The position numbers and the translations under genes were made by a program. A DNA stretch of 64,000 nucleotides, from contig JBGLNJ010000001.1 of NCBI GenBank assembly GCA_041300525.1, forward strand, positions 4,092,001 to 4,156,000, given 5' to 3'. This document shows, in pieces, positions 26,068 through 34,743 of this stretch; within the stretch, counting starts at the first letter, position 1; each line of letters starts with the position of its first letter. The notes below the pieces were generated by a model. The model was not told the origin of the DNA. It saw nothing but the letters and a program-made list of their open reading frames with translations, and ran no database searches. The DNA is from JBGLNJ01 sp041300525. GTDB taxonomy: Bacteria; Chloroflexota; Anaerolineae; Fen-1058.

Positions 26068-27714
26068 ATGCGCCCCGTGACCGAGCAGATTGCACGCGAG
26101 CGTGCCCAAGCCGCACAGGAACAGACGGCCAAGCAAATCACCGATCTGTTGTCTCAACTCGCGCAGGCCGAATCTCGATCGGAGTGGGATACAGTAATAG
26201 AATTGGGCCAACACATCCTGAAGCTGAATCCCGACCACCAGCTTATTCGTGCGAGAATTGCAAGGGCCTATTGGTCGCGCGGCATGAACTACTGGGGTCA
26301 AGACAGGGCGCTAACTGATTTCGATCATGCTATTGAGTTCGACCCGAACAAGGCTGAATACTATTTTGAGCGCGCGCACCACTGTCTCTTGCAACAAGAC
26401 TGGGATCATGCACTGGACAATTTCAACCACGCCATTGAATGCGACCCAATGGAACCCAACTACTATCAGTGGCGCGGTCAGGCCTACCACTATAAGGGTG
26501 ATCTCGATCATGCAATTGCCGATCTCAGTCACGCCATCGGGCTTGCCCCCAAGAATGCCTCTTACTATCAGCAGCGCGGCGTCAGCTATCACCAGAGAGG
26601 CGACTATGATCGAGCGATTGCCGAATTCAACCGTGCCATTGAACTTGACCCAAACAATGCCGAGTATTACCACTCACGTGGCTTGTCATATAGGCTGAAG
26701 GGAGATCGTCCGTCGGCATTGCAAGATTTCGAACATGCTGCCAGCAGGGGGGATGCTGATGCCAAGCAAGAACTAGAGGCTGAACGGCAAGCCATACTCG
26801 CAGCAGAGAAAGCCAATGCCGAACGCGTAGCGCAGGAGCAAGCCGCGAAAGAAGAGACCGAACGCAAAGCGCGTGAGAAGGCCGAGCGGCAGGCCAAGCT
26901 CGCAGTAGAACCAAAATCCGTATTGCCAACCTGGGTGCTTCCCTGGGGTGTGTTGTCGGCGCTAATTGCCATAGCTATGATTATTGGCCTGATTAGTTCT
27001 GCAAATACCGGGAATACCGATCAAGCGATTCGTTTTGCTACACAAACCGCTATGGCTACTGCTGCACTGCCTACTCCGGCTGTCTCGCCGACCGAGACGC
27101 CACTCCCAATGGCAACGCCGTTTGCCGTTGTGACCCGCATCTCTGAAAAAGATGGTGCGGTGATGGTATACGTCCCGGCGGGCAAGTTCCTAATGGGGTC
27201 ATCCGATTCAGACAAGCAAGCATATAAAGACGAAAAGCCGCAGCATGAGGTCTACGTAGATGCTTTTTGGATTGACCAGACCGAGGTAACCAACGCGCAG
27301 TACAAAAAATGTGCGCAAGCCAACCCGGCGTGCAAGGCCTCGAAATACGCCAGTGATTCCAGGTTCAATGGCGACGACCGACCGGTGGGAGGTGTGGACT
27401 GGAACGACGCCAAGTCCTATTGCGAGTGGGCCGGGCGGCGATTACCGACAGAAGCAGAATGGGAAAAAGCCGTCATTGCACCCGTGAACAATAACCCGAA
27501 TGTGTGGGAATGGGTGTCCGACTGGTACGACGAAAAGTATTACGCTAGTTCATCTGCCAAGAGCCCGAATCCGCAAGGGCCAACGACAGGCCAATATCAC
27601 GTGTTGCGGGGCGGCTCTTGGAGCAGTGTATCCCAGTTTGTGCGGCCGGCGGATCGGCTCTGGGGCTCCCCTGTCTACCGGATCGACAATGTGGGATTCC
27701 GCTGCTCCCGCTGA
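26068..27714 (+). CDS. TPR-transmembrane-FGE-sulfatase (C-type-lectin-fold) protein, candidate DGR variable protein
   Basis: A 548-residue membrane protein. Residues 40-235 hold about five TPR repeats (SYHQRGDYDRAIAEFNRAIE). A charged coiled coil follows (about 235-275), then one membrane helix (about 285-312) and a Thr/Pro stalk. The C-terminal formylglycine-generating-enzyme-type domain starts at about 350 (YVPAGKFLMGSSDSDKQ, FWIDQTEVTNAQY). The domain lacks its middle: AEWEKA passes directly to NNNPNVWEWVSDWY, dropping roughly 50 residues. Its end (LRGGSWSSVSQFVRPADR, then VGFRCSR) has the form of a DGR variable region, and a reverse-transcriptase start follows 100 bp later. An extracellular display role is inferred. 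Confidence 0.72.
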   Translation: MRPVTEQIARERAQAAQEQTAKQITDLLSQLAQAESRSEWDTVIELGQHILKLNPDHQLIRARIARAYWSRGMNYWGQDRALTDFDHAIEFDPNKAEYYFERAHHCLLQQDWDHALDNFNHAIECDPMEPNYYQWRGQAYHYKGDLDHAIADLSHAIGLAPKNASYYQQRGVSYHQRGDYDRAIAEFNRAIELDPNNAEYYHSRGLSYRLKGDRPSALQDFEHAASRGDADAKQELEAERQAILAAEKANAERVAQEQAAKEETERKAREKAERQAKLAVEPKSVLPTWVLPWGVLSALIAIAMIIGLISSANTGNTDQAIRFATQTAMATAALPTPAVSPTETPLPMATPFAVVTRISEKDGAVMVYVPAGKFLMGSSDSDKQAYKDEKPQHEVYVDAFWIDQTEVTNAQYKKCAQANPACKASKYASDSRFNGDDRPVGGVDWNDAKSYCEWAGRRLPTEAEWEKAVIAPVNNNPNVWEWVSDWYDEKYYASSSAKSPNPQGPTTGQYHVLRGGSWSSVSQFVRPADRLWGSPVYRIDNVGFRCSR

Positions 27715-27765
27715 CTCTCGTGGTTCTGGTTTCTGATTTTCTGCGGTGCTGGATTTCTGAACAGG
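27601..27765 (+). other. Putative DGR variable region and mutagenic-homing initiation tract
   Basis: The last 35 codons of the FGE domain read GGSW, then a run of substituted positions (SSVSQF), VR, another run (PADRLWGSPVYRID), and the fixed NVGFRC. In known DGR targets these runs are adenine-rich AAC/AAT codons in the template repeat. The invariant GFR end is followed here by a pyrimidine-biased tract (TCTCGTGGTTCTGG onward), as at initiation-of-mutagenic-homing sites. No template repeat was found in the window, so this is pattern-based. Confidence 0.5.
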
Positions 27766-27816
27766 AAGTGGTCTGGGGACTTGCCCCCAGTCGCGGCAAA
27801 TATTTTTCAGGTCACC

Positions 27817-27936
27817 ATGGGCCAACTCTACGATCAACTCTGCTCTTTTGAAAATCTCTATTGGGCCTTTCGCGCAGCAGCCGCGGGCATTGATGCGACC
27901 TTGCCACGGAACTTTTATCGTCTATCCTTCGTCTAA
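27817..27936 (+). pseudogene. N-terminal fragment of a DGR-type reverse transcriptase
   Basis: From the ATG at 27817 the frame reads MGQLYDQLCSFENLYWAFRA, which matches the first residues of diversity-generating and related bacterial reverse transcriptases (a ...L.(D/E)QI.SFENL..A(F/Y)..A pattern). After about residue 22 (near 27885) the similarity stops, and the frame ends 17 codons later at TAA. All catalytic motifs, including YxDD, are missing. Its place 100 bp after an FGE-domain variable protein is the standard DGR order. The fragment is short, so identity rests on pattern plus context. Confidence 0.6.
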
Positions 27937-28023
27937 AAGACGTGCGATCACTTTGCCCATGCCCGACTCTTGCCTTTCTCGGCAGGGATGAGGCCGGGGA
28001 TTGAGGAAAGGTTGGAGGATTCG

Positions 28024-29928
28024 ATGAACCGTTTACGCATTTTTCTCATCGGCTTGGCGCTGGTCACTGCGTTGAGCCTGAGCGCGTGCAGTTTGTTCAG
28101 AAAGCCAAGCCCTAGCCCGTTGGCGACTCCCGTCTCGCCATTGACCATTTCGACGGCTACGCCCATGCCCACGCCGATGCCGACGCTGGAGCCAACCACC
28201 CCGCTTCCGCGCCCGGTGGTCGGCTTTACGCCCGTTCCGTCCGACACGGTCTCGCCCATCGTGGTGCAGCGTTCGCCCGAACCCGGCCAGGAATTTGCGC
28301 CCGACGGCGGCATTCAACTCGTTTTTGATCGCGCGATGAATCAGTCCGCCGTCGAGTCGGCGTTCGCCATTCAACCGGCTGTCGCGGGCAAGTTCGCGTG
28401 GGCCGACCCTCGCACACTCGTTTTCAAGGCCGATCAACCCCTGGCGCGTGACGCGCTCTATGATGTGGTTTTGAAGCAGACCGCCCGCGCCGCCGACGGC
28501 GCGCTGCTGCGCAGCGCGTACCAGTTCCGTTTTGCCACGGCGGGCTATTTGCAGGTGGGCCAGGTCATTCCCGCGCCGCAAGCGACTGACGTAGAGACCA
28601 ACGCGCGCATCACCGTCATTTTCAATCGTCCCGTTGTGCCGCTCACATCGCTCGATCAACAGGCCAACTTTCCCCAGCCCCTCACGCTCTATCCACCCAT
28701 GCCAGGCCGCGGGCAATGGCTGAACACTTCTGTCTATGTCTTTCAGCCGGATGGGCCGCTCGTCGGCGGCATGGCCTACACGGCCAAAATCAGCGGCGTA
28801 AAGGATACCGACGGCAACCCGATGTCGGGTGACTATTCCTGGCGCTTTTCGACTCAGCCGCCCAAGGTGGTGTGGGCTTCGCCGGCCAACGCATCGCAGC
28901 AGGTGCGCATCGAAACCGCCGTGCGCGTGCAATTCAATCAGCCGGTGGAGGCTGCTTCGGCTCAACAAGCCTTTAGCTTGCGCGTCGCCGGAAAAGCCGT
29001 GCCCGGCGCGTTCGATATTGTCAGCAATACACTAACGTTCACGCCCACTGCGCGCCTACCGTTCGATGCGCAGGTCGAAGCGCGCGTGGCGGCCGGAGTC
29101 AAGAGCAGCGCCGCCAATTCTTTGGCGGCGGGCATGCCGGCCGACTATGCGTGGAGTTTCAAGACGGCGCCCCTGCCGCGCATCATCCGGACTGAACCCG
29201 CCAACGGCAGCCGCAACGTCAGCCCCTACACCAGCTTTACGATCTATTTCAACACGCGCATTGACCCGACGACCGTCATGCCCAATTTGCAGATGACGGC
29301 GTCGGGTACGACGCTGCCGCTTTCACCCACGCAGGTCTATACACACTCGTGGGGCGAAGGCTTTTCGTTGTCGTTCGGCGCGCAGCCTTCGACCGATTAC
29401 GTGGTCAATCTCGGCCCGAACATTGCCGACCCTTACGGCAACGTCACCGGCCAGGCGCTCACGGTGCGTTTCCGCACGGGCGACCTGGCGCCGGACTTGC
29501 GCCTGCGCGTCCCGGATTTTGCCGGCACCTACAACGCCTACGCCCCGGCCCGGCTGTATGCCTCCTACGTCAACGTCAAGCGCGTTGACCTCAAGCTCTA
29601 TCGCTTGACGCCGGGGGATTTGCTGCAACAAAATTCGCGTGACTGGTACACCAACGACCCGCCTGCTTCGGCGCTGGCGCGCCAATGGTCGCAGGCGCTT
29701 GAAGCGCCACTCAACAAAGTGAGCTACACCCCGATTGATGCTCAGGAGGGTGGGGGGCCGCTCGCGCCCGGCATCTACCTGCTTATCGCCAACTCCCCCA
29801 GCTTGAAAGATAACAATTACGGATTGCGCCATTTGATGGTTGTCTCCAAGATCAACGGGCTTGCGGTTGAGGATTGGCGATGCGTACCTGGCCGCCGGGC
29901 TGCACGCCGTCAAGATGGAATACTATAA
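28024..29928 (+). CDS. SbsA-Ig/alpha-2-macroglobulin-like lipoprotein, 3'-truncated
   Basis: The start at 28024 follows a GGAGG site. A lipoprotein signal ends LSLSAC (Cys22). A Pro/Thr linker follows, then four Ig-like Big_5 domains at about 65-165, 170-275, 280-375 and 380-480 (each with a VQRSPEPGQEF- or VIPAPQATDVETNARI-like start and a final YxWRFxT strand). After that comes the first macroglobulin-like region (LRLRVPDFAGTYNAYAPARL, then LRHLMVVSKIN). Homologues continue for over 1000 residues with MG and thioester domains. Here similarity ends near residue 615 at about 29868, and the frame closes in foreign sequence. It would have been an envelope-anchored protease trap or surface protein. 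Confidence 0.7.
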   Translation: MNRLRIFLIGLALVTALSLSACSLFRKPSPSPLATPVSPLTISTATPMPTPMPTLEPTTPLPRPVVGFTPVPSDTVSPIVVQRSPEPGQEFAPDGGIQLVFDRAMNQSAVESAFAIQPAVAGKFAWADPRTLVFKADQPLARDALYDVVLKQTARAADGALLRSAYQFRFATAGYLQVGQVIPAPQATDVETNARITVIFNRPVVPLTSLDQQANFPQPLTLYPPMPGRGQWLNTSVYVFQPDGPLVGGMAYTAKISGVKDTDGNPMSGDYSWRFSTQPPKVVWASPANASQQVRIETAVRVQFNQPVEAASAQQAFSLRVAGKAVPGAFDIVSNTLTFTPTARLPFDAQVEARVAAGVKSSAANSLAAGMPADYAWSFKTAPLPRIIRTEPANGSRNVSPYTSFTIYFNTRIDPTTVMPNLQMTASGTTLPLSPTQVYTHSWGEGFSLSFGAQPSTDYVVNLGPNIADPYGNVTGQALTVRFRTGDLAPDLRLRVPDFAGTYNAYAPARLYASYVNVKRVDLKLYRLTPGDLLQQNSRDWYTNDPPASALARQWSQALEAPLNKVSYTPIDAQEGGGPLAPGIYLLIANSPSLKDNNYGLRHLMVVSKINGLAVEDWRCVPGRRAARRQDGIL

Positions 29929-30400
29929 CCTCACCGGCAAAGCAATGGCTCGCCTGACGTGGACGAAGATGAACACGACCGACACGACGGCCATCGTGGA
30001 CGACGGCGATCTGGGCTTTGCAACCGGCGGTGCGGCTTCCGGTTGGCGCACGGCGTATTACGGTTACGGCAGCCGCTCGCGCTGGACGGACAACCGCGCG
30101 GGGTTCTGGGCGCGCTGGACGCCTGCACTGCCTCGACCGGCGCTCTATGAGGTATGGGTCTACATCCCCGGCGGAACCAACCGCACCACGTCGGCGCACT
30201 ATTATCTCCGGCACGAAGGCGAGGTGGTCGAGTTCAAGATTGACCAGCGGGCCAAGGCCGGGCAGTGGGTGAGCCTGGGGACGTACACCTTCAATGCGAA
30301 CAACACAGAGTTCGTCCACCTGGATGCGGTAACGGGCGAACCAGCCGGCACTCGTGCCGTCGGCTTTGACGCGGTGAAATTCGTCTATCGGGGACCGTAA
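29840..30400 (+). pseudogene. C-terminal fragment of a surface protein with PA14-like and golvesin-like domains
   Basis: Meaningful sequence begins at about 29868. GDAYLAAGLHAVKMEYYNLT and ARLTWTK are the end of a PA14-type carbohydrate-binding beta-barrel. ARWTPALPRPALYEVWVYIP, HYYLRHEGEVVEFKIDQ and the closing VGFDAVKFVYRGP form a complete golvesin/Xly-like beta-sandwich. No signal peptide or start is present; the nominal ATG at 29840 belongs to the antisense of nothing and precedes the junction with the macroglobulin gene. It is the 3' end of a large secreted protein whose 5' part is gone. A palindromic terminator follows. Confidence 0.65.
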
Positions 30401-30417
30401 AGCGAAAAGCCTGGTCC

Positions 30418-30454
30418 AGACCTTCGAGGTCATTCAAACCTCGGAGGTCTTTTT
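30418..30454 (+). terminator. Terminator formed by a 33-bp palindrome of the AGACCT family plus T-run
   Basis: AGACCTTCGAGGT pairs with ACCTCGGAGGTCT (one mismatch) and four Ts follow. The 33-bp unit has the same length and ends (AGACCT...AGGTCT) as the units at 38858 and 53360. The remaining 190 bp up to the sensor gene hold no gene I can see. Confidence 0.75.
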
Positions 30455-30642
30455 GTGATAGATACCAGAGGCAGCGTTGGGTAAGCGTTACATTGCCAGC
30501 GGACGGAGCGAGCGCCCATCTGTCGGTTTTTTCATCGAATGAGCGAAGGTTGGGCTATGTGTGGCGACGATACTGTACTGATGCAAATTGGGATATAATT
30601 CTATTCATACAAGTCTCGGTCTGATACCTCCGAGCGGTTGGA

Positions 30643-33600
30643 ATGTCCTTGCCGGAAAACGGGAGCGCAACGATGGGCAAACAAGAAGCAGCGGCCTTGA
30701 CTCAGAGCCATGAGCTGTCGCGTGAACTGGCAGCCGACATTGCCGAACGCAAGCGGGCGGAGCAGGTACAGGCTGCCATTTACCGCATCTCCGAGGCGGC
30801 CCAAACCGCTCAAACACTGGACGAACTCTTTAGCTCGATCCATGCCATCATCGGCGAGTTGATGCCCGCCAAGAATTTTTACATCGCCCTTTACGACGCG
30901 TCCGCCGACTTGTTCAGCTTCCCCTACCATACCGACGAATCCGACGATGTGTGGTTGCCCATGGGGCTGGGCAAAAGCCTGACGGGCTACGTGCTGCGGA
31001 CGGGCAAGCCGCTTCTCGCGACGCCACAGGTATTTGAGCAACTCGTACAGTCGGGTCAAGTGGAACAATTCGGCACGCCGTCGGTGGACTGGCTGGGTGT
31101 GCCGCTGACGCTTCGCGCGCAACCGGGTGAAACGATCGGCGTGATGGCCGTTCAGACCTATACCGAGGCCGTCCGGCTTGGAGAAGCCGACAAGGACGTC
31201 CTCGTATTTGTCTCCACCCAGGTAGCCATGGTGATTGAGCGCAAACGGGCGGAGGAGGCGCTGCGGGAATCTAGAGAGCGTTACCATTCATTGTTCGATC
31301 GCATGATGAATGGCATATACCGCAGCACGCACGAGGGAAAGTTTGTGGATGTCAACCCGGCCATGGTAAAGATGTTTGGATATTCAAGTAAAGAAGAAAT
31401 GCTAAAAGTGGACATCAAAAAGGAACTCTACTTTGCGCCTGAAGAAAGAGGAAGTCACATTTTAGACACGGGGCAGGAAGAAATAGAAGTTTACCGGATG
31501 CGCCGTAAAGATGGACTCGAAATATGGGTTGAAGATCACGGGTTCTATATACACGACGAGCAGGGAAAGATCATATACCACGAGGGAATGTTGCGCGACA
31601 TCACCGAGCGCAAGCGGGCCGAGCAGGTGCAGGCCGCCATCTATCGCATCTCCGAGGCGGCGCAGGCCGCTCCAACACTGGACGAACTCTTTAGCTCGAT
31701 CCATGCCATCATCGGCGAGTTGATGCCGGCCAAGAATTTCTATATCGCCCTCTACGATGCGTCTACGGATATGGTTCACTTTCCCTACTATGCCGATGAA
31801 CTTGAGGCGCCGCCGCCGCCCCTCAAGTCGGACAGAGGCTTGACGGGCTACGTCCTGCGAACGGGGAAACCGTTACTGGCGACACCGGAGGTATTTGAGC
31901 AACTCGCGCAGTCTGGTCAAGTGGAATTGCTCGGCAAGCCGTCGGTGGACTGGCTGGGTGTGCCGCTGACGCTTCGCGCGCAACTCGAGACTATCGGTAT
32001 GATGGCCGTCCAGACCTACACCGAGGCGGCCCGGCTTGGAGAGGCTGACAAGGACATTCTCGTGTTTGTCTCTACCCAGGTGGCGATGGCAATCGAGCGC
32101 AAGCGCGCGGAAGAGGCGTTGCGGGAAAGCGAAGCGCGTTACCGGCGGCTGTTTGAGGACGCGGTGCTGGGCATATTCCAGTCCGCGCCGGAAGGAAAGG
32201 CCATCGCCATCAACCCGGCGTTCGCGCGCATGTTCGGTTACGACTCGCCCCAAGACGTCATTGCCACTGTGAAGAATGTAGCCACCGACCTCTTTGCCGA
32301 CCCACCGCGCCGGTCGGAGATTATGCGCCTGATGGCCGAGAGACCGGACTTGCGAATGTTTGAGAATTTGTACCGCCGCAAGGACGGCAGCACGTTCACG
32401 GGCAACCTGCACGTGTGGCCGGTCAAAGATGCGGACGGCCGCTTGCTGCACCTGGAAGGTTTTGTCGAAGACGTCACCGAGCGCAGGCAGGCCGAAATGG
32501 CGCTCAAGGAAAGTGAGCAGACCGCCCGCGCCTTGCTCAATGCCACCGCGGATGCCGTGTTCTTGGCCGATGTCTCTGGCAAGGTGCTTGCCGTCAATGA
32601 GCAGTTTACGCGACGCTATAACCGGACAGCCGAAGAACTCGTGGGCACGCAGATGGACGAGTCCTCGCCGCCCCATCTGCGCCAATCTCGACGCGAGTAC
32701 ATGAACCGGGCCATCCAGTCTCGGCAACCCGTGTGGTTTGAGGATGAGCGGTTGGGACGCTGGCTGGAAAATAGCTATTATCCCATCATGGATGATACGG
32801 GCCAGGTCGTCAAGATAGCCGTGTACAGCCACGACATCACCCGGCGCAAGCGAGCCGAGCAGGTGCAGGCCGCCATCTATCGCATCTCCGAGGCGGCGCA
32901 GGCCGCTCAAGACCTGGACGAACTCTTTGCCTTGATCCATGCCATCATCGGCGAGTTGATGCCGGCCAAGAATTTCTACATTGCCCTCTACGATGCGTCC
33001 ACCGACTTGTTCACTGTCCCGTATCTAGCTGACGAGTTTGCTACTCAGTGGCCGCCCTATAAGCCGGGCAAGGGCCCAGGGGCTTTTGTCCTGCGCACGG
33101 GAAAACCCCTACTGGCTACGCCAGAGGTATTTGAGCAACTCGAGCAGTCGGGGCAGGCAGAAATACTTGATAGGCGCATGGTGGACTGGCTGGGTGTGCC
33201 GCTGAAAACGCAACGTGGAACCCTCGGCGTGATGGCGGTGCAGACCTATACCGAGGCAGCCCGGCTGGGAGAAGCCGACAAGGACGTCCTTGTGTTTGTG
33301 TCCACCCAGGTGGCGACGGCGATTGAGCGCAAACAAGCGGAAGAGGCGCTGCGTCTTTCGGAAGACAAATTCTCCAAGGCGTTTCACACGTCACCCGACG
33401 CCATCGCCATCAATCGCTTGACGGACGGTCTGTATGTTGAAATCAACGAGGGTTTTACGTCGCTGACGGAGTACACTCCCGAAGACGTGCGGGGAAAATC
33501 CGTTCTGGAATCCGACATCTGGGTCAACTCGGAAGATCGCATTCGCTTGGTTCGAGGGCTGCAAGAACAAGGCGCGGTGACGAACCTGGAAGCGCCTTTC

Positions 33601-34743
33601 CGATTAAAGAATGGCCGAGTCGTAACCGGACTGATGTCTGCGCATCGGCCCGCCGGGCTGCCCGACGACGCGCTAGGTCAACTCGCCGCGCGCAACTTGT
33701 TATTCAACCAGTGCTTTGCCACCGGCCGGACGATTGACACGGACGAGTTGGCGCTCGTCACGTCGCGCAGTCCGCTCTACTATGTCAGCGCGGCGTTCTG
33801 GGCGCGCGATGCGCTCTTGTGGTCTTTGCCCGGCCTGACCCTGACGGATGAAAAGCTCGCGCGCGAGGCGCTGGTCACTGCGTTCGCGCGGCATTTCGGC
33901 GAGCGCAATGCCGGAGTCCACGCGCACTATATCAACGGCGTCGTGTTGTATCCGGGCTTTGAACTGGATCAGCTTGCCGCGTTCCCGGTTGCGCTGGAAA
34001 TGTACATACAGGCGACGGACGATCTGCGCGTGCTGCGAGAGCCGGTCATCATGCGCGGCCTCGATCTGTTTCCGTCTTTGTTGGCTTCACACAAGCATCC
34101 ACGCACGGACCTGTACGCGACGTTCTTGCTTTCGTCGGATGATCCCGCGCCTATGCCTTACGTGACATACGATAATGTGCTGGTGTGGAAGGCGTTGACT
34201 TTTCTGGCGGAACTGGAAGCCGGGCAGGGGCATACGGTTGCCAGCTCGGCGTTGGCTCTTCGCGCAGGGGACGTGCGTGAAGCGATCCTGGAGCATTGTG
34301 TGGTGGATCGCCCCACGGGCAAGCAGTTTGCTGGCGCAGTGGACCTCGATGGCCATCACGTGTTGTTCGACGAGCCACCCGGCTCGCTGGCTCTCTTGCC
34401 GCACTATGGCTTTTGCGCGGGGGACGACATCGTCTATCGCAACACGGTACGCTGGATAGATTCGATGGACAATCCGCGCCTCGGTCCTGCCGGGCGATTC
34501 CAGACGGCTGCGTGCGTTCATGCGCCGTACTCGTGGACGCTCAGCCTGGCGAGCATGCTGCTTTCTGCGCCGGGCGCGCGAGGCGAGCGCGCCGCAGAGA
34601 TTCTGCGCGTTGTCCCGCTCGATGGCGGCCTGGCGTGCGAATCGTTCGATGCCGAGACGGGCCTACCCACGACCGGGCGTCACTTTGCCACTTGCGCCGG
34701 CTTTCTCGGATACGCGCTTCATTCCTGGCTGAAGGGTCAATGA
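30643..34743 (+). CDS. Multi-GAF/PAS sensor protein fused in frame to a glycosidase-like domain
   Basis: A 1366-residue reading frame. Three near-identical GAF modules (about 35-200, 340-490, 755-900; each starts RISEAAQ and contains LMPAKNFYIALYDAS) alternate with PAS domains (about 215-325, 505-620, 625-745, 910-1000). These are typical of a histidine kinase or diguanylate cyclase sensor. No HisKA, HATPase or GGDEF output follows: at residue about 1001 (33646) the fourth PAS stops. The frame then enters a (alpha/alpha)6-barrel-like domain (SPLYYVSAAFWARDALLW, DDIVYRNTVRWIDS) of unassigned glycoside-hydrolase type. The join looks like a deletion scar. A start at 30673 has a better ribosome site. 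Confidence 0.7.
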   Translation: MSLPENGSATMGKQEAAALTQSHELSRELAADIAERKRAEQVQAAIYRISEAAQTAQTLDELFSSIHAIIGELMPAKNFYIALYDASADLFSFPYHTDESDDVWLPMGLGKSLTGYVLRTGKPLLATPQVFEQLVQSGQVEQFGTPSVDWLGVPLTLRAQPGETIGVMAVQTYTEAVRLGEADKDVLVFVSTQVAMVIERKRAEEALRESRERYHSLFDRMMNGIYRSTHEGKFVDVNPAMVKMFGYSSKEEMLKVDIKKELYFAPEERGSHILDTGQEEIEVYRMRRKDGLEIWVEDHGFYIHDEQGKIIYHEGMLRDITERKRAEQVQAAIYRISEAAQAAPTLDELFSSIHAIIGELMPAKNFYIALYDASTDMVHFPYYADELEAPPPPLKSDRGLTGYVLRTGKPLLATPEVFEQLAQSGQVELLGKPSVDWLGVPLTLRAQLETIGMMAVQTYTEAARLGEADKDILVFVSTQVAMAIERKRAEEALRESEARYRRLFEDAVLGIFQSAPEGKAIAINPAFARMFGYDSPQDVIATVKNVATDLFADPPRRSEIMRLMAERPDLRMFENLYRRKDGSTFTGNLHVWPVKDADGRLLHLEGFVEDVTERRQAEMALKESEQTARALLNATADAVFLADVSGKVLAVNEQFTRRYNRTAEELVGTQMDESSPPHLRQSRREYMNRAIQSRQPVWFEDERLGRWLENSYYPIMDDTGQVVKIAVYSHDITRRKRAEQVQAAIYRISEAAQAAQDLDELFALIHAIIGELMPAKNFYIALYDASTDLFTVPYLADEFATQWPPYKPGKGPGAFVLRTGKPLLATPEVFEQLEQSGQAEILDRRMVDWLGVPLKTQRGTLGVMAVQTYTEAARLGEADKDVLVFVSTQVATAIERKQAEEALRLSEDKFSKAFHTSPDAIAINRLTDGLYVEINEGFTSLTEYTPEDVRGKSVLESDIWVNSEDRIRLVRGLQEQGAVTNLEAPFRLKNGRVVTGLMSAHRPAGLPDDALGQLAARNLLFNQCFATGRTIDTDELALVTSRSPLYYVSAAFWARDALLWSLPGLTLTDEKLAREALVTAFARHFGERNAGVHAHYINGVVLYPGFELDQLAAFPVALEMYIQATDDLRVLREPVIMRGLDLFPSLLASHKHPRTDLYATFLLSSDDPAPMPYVTYDNVLVWKALTFLAELEAGQGHTVASSALALRAGDVREAILEHCVVDRPTGKQFAGAVDLDGHHVLFDEPPGSLALLPHYGFCAGDDIVYRNTVRWIDSMDNPRLGPAGRFQTAACVHAPYSWTLSLASMLLSAPGARGERAAEILRVVPLDGGLACESFDAETGLPTTGRHFATCAGFLGYALHSWLKGQ

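Noticed and set aside
34296..34739. N-terminal extension of the ArnT-like glycosyltransferase
   Set aside because: The extension overlaps the sensor/glycosidase frame and is Arg/Cys-rich nonsense; the ATGA overlap start at 34740 is natural.
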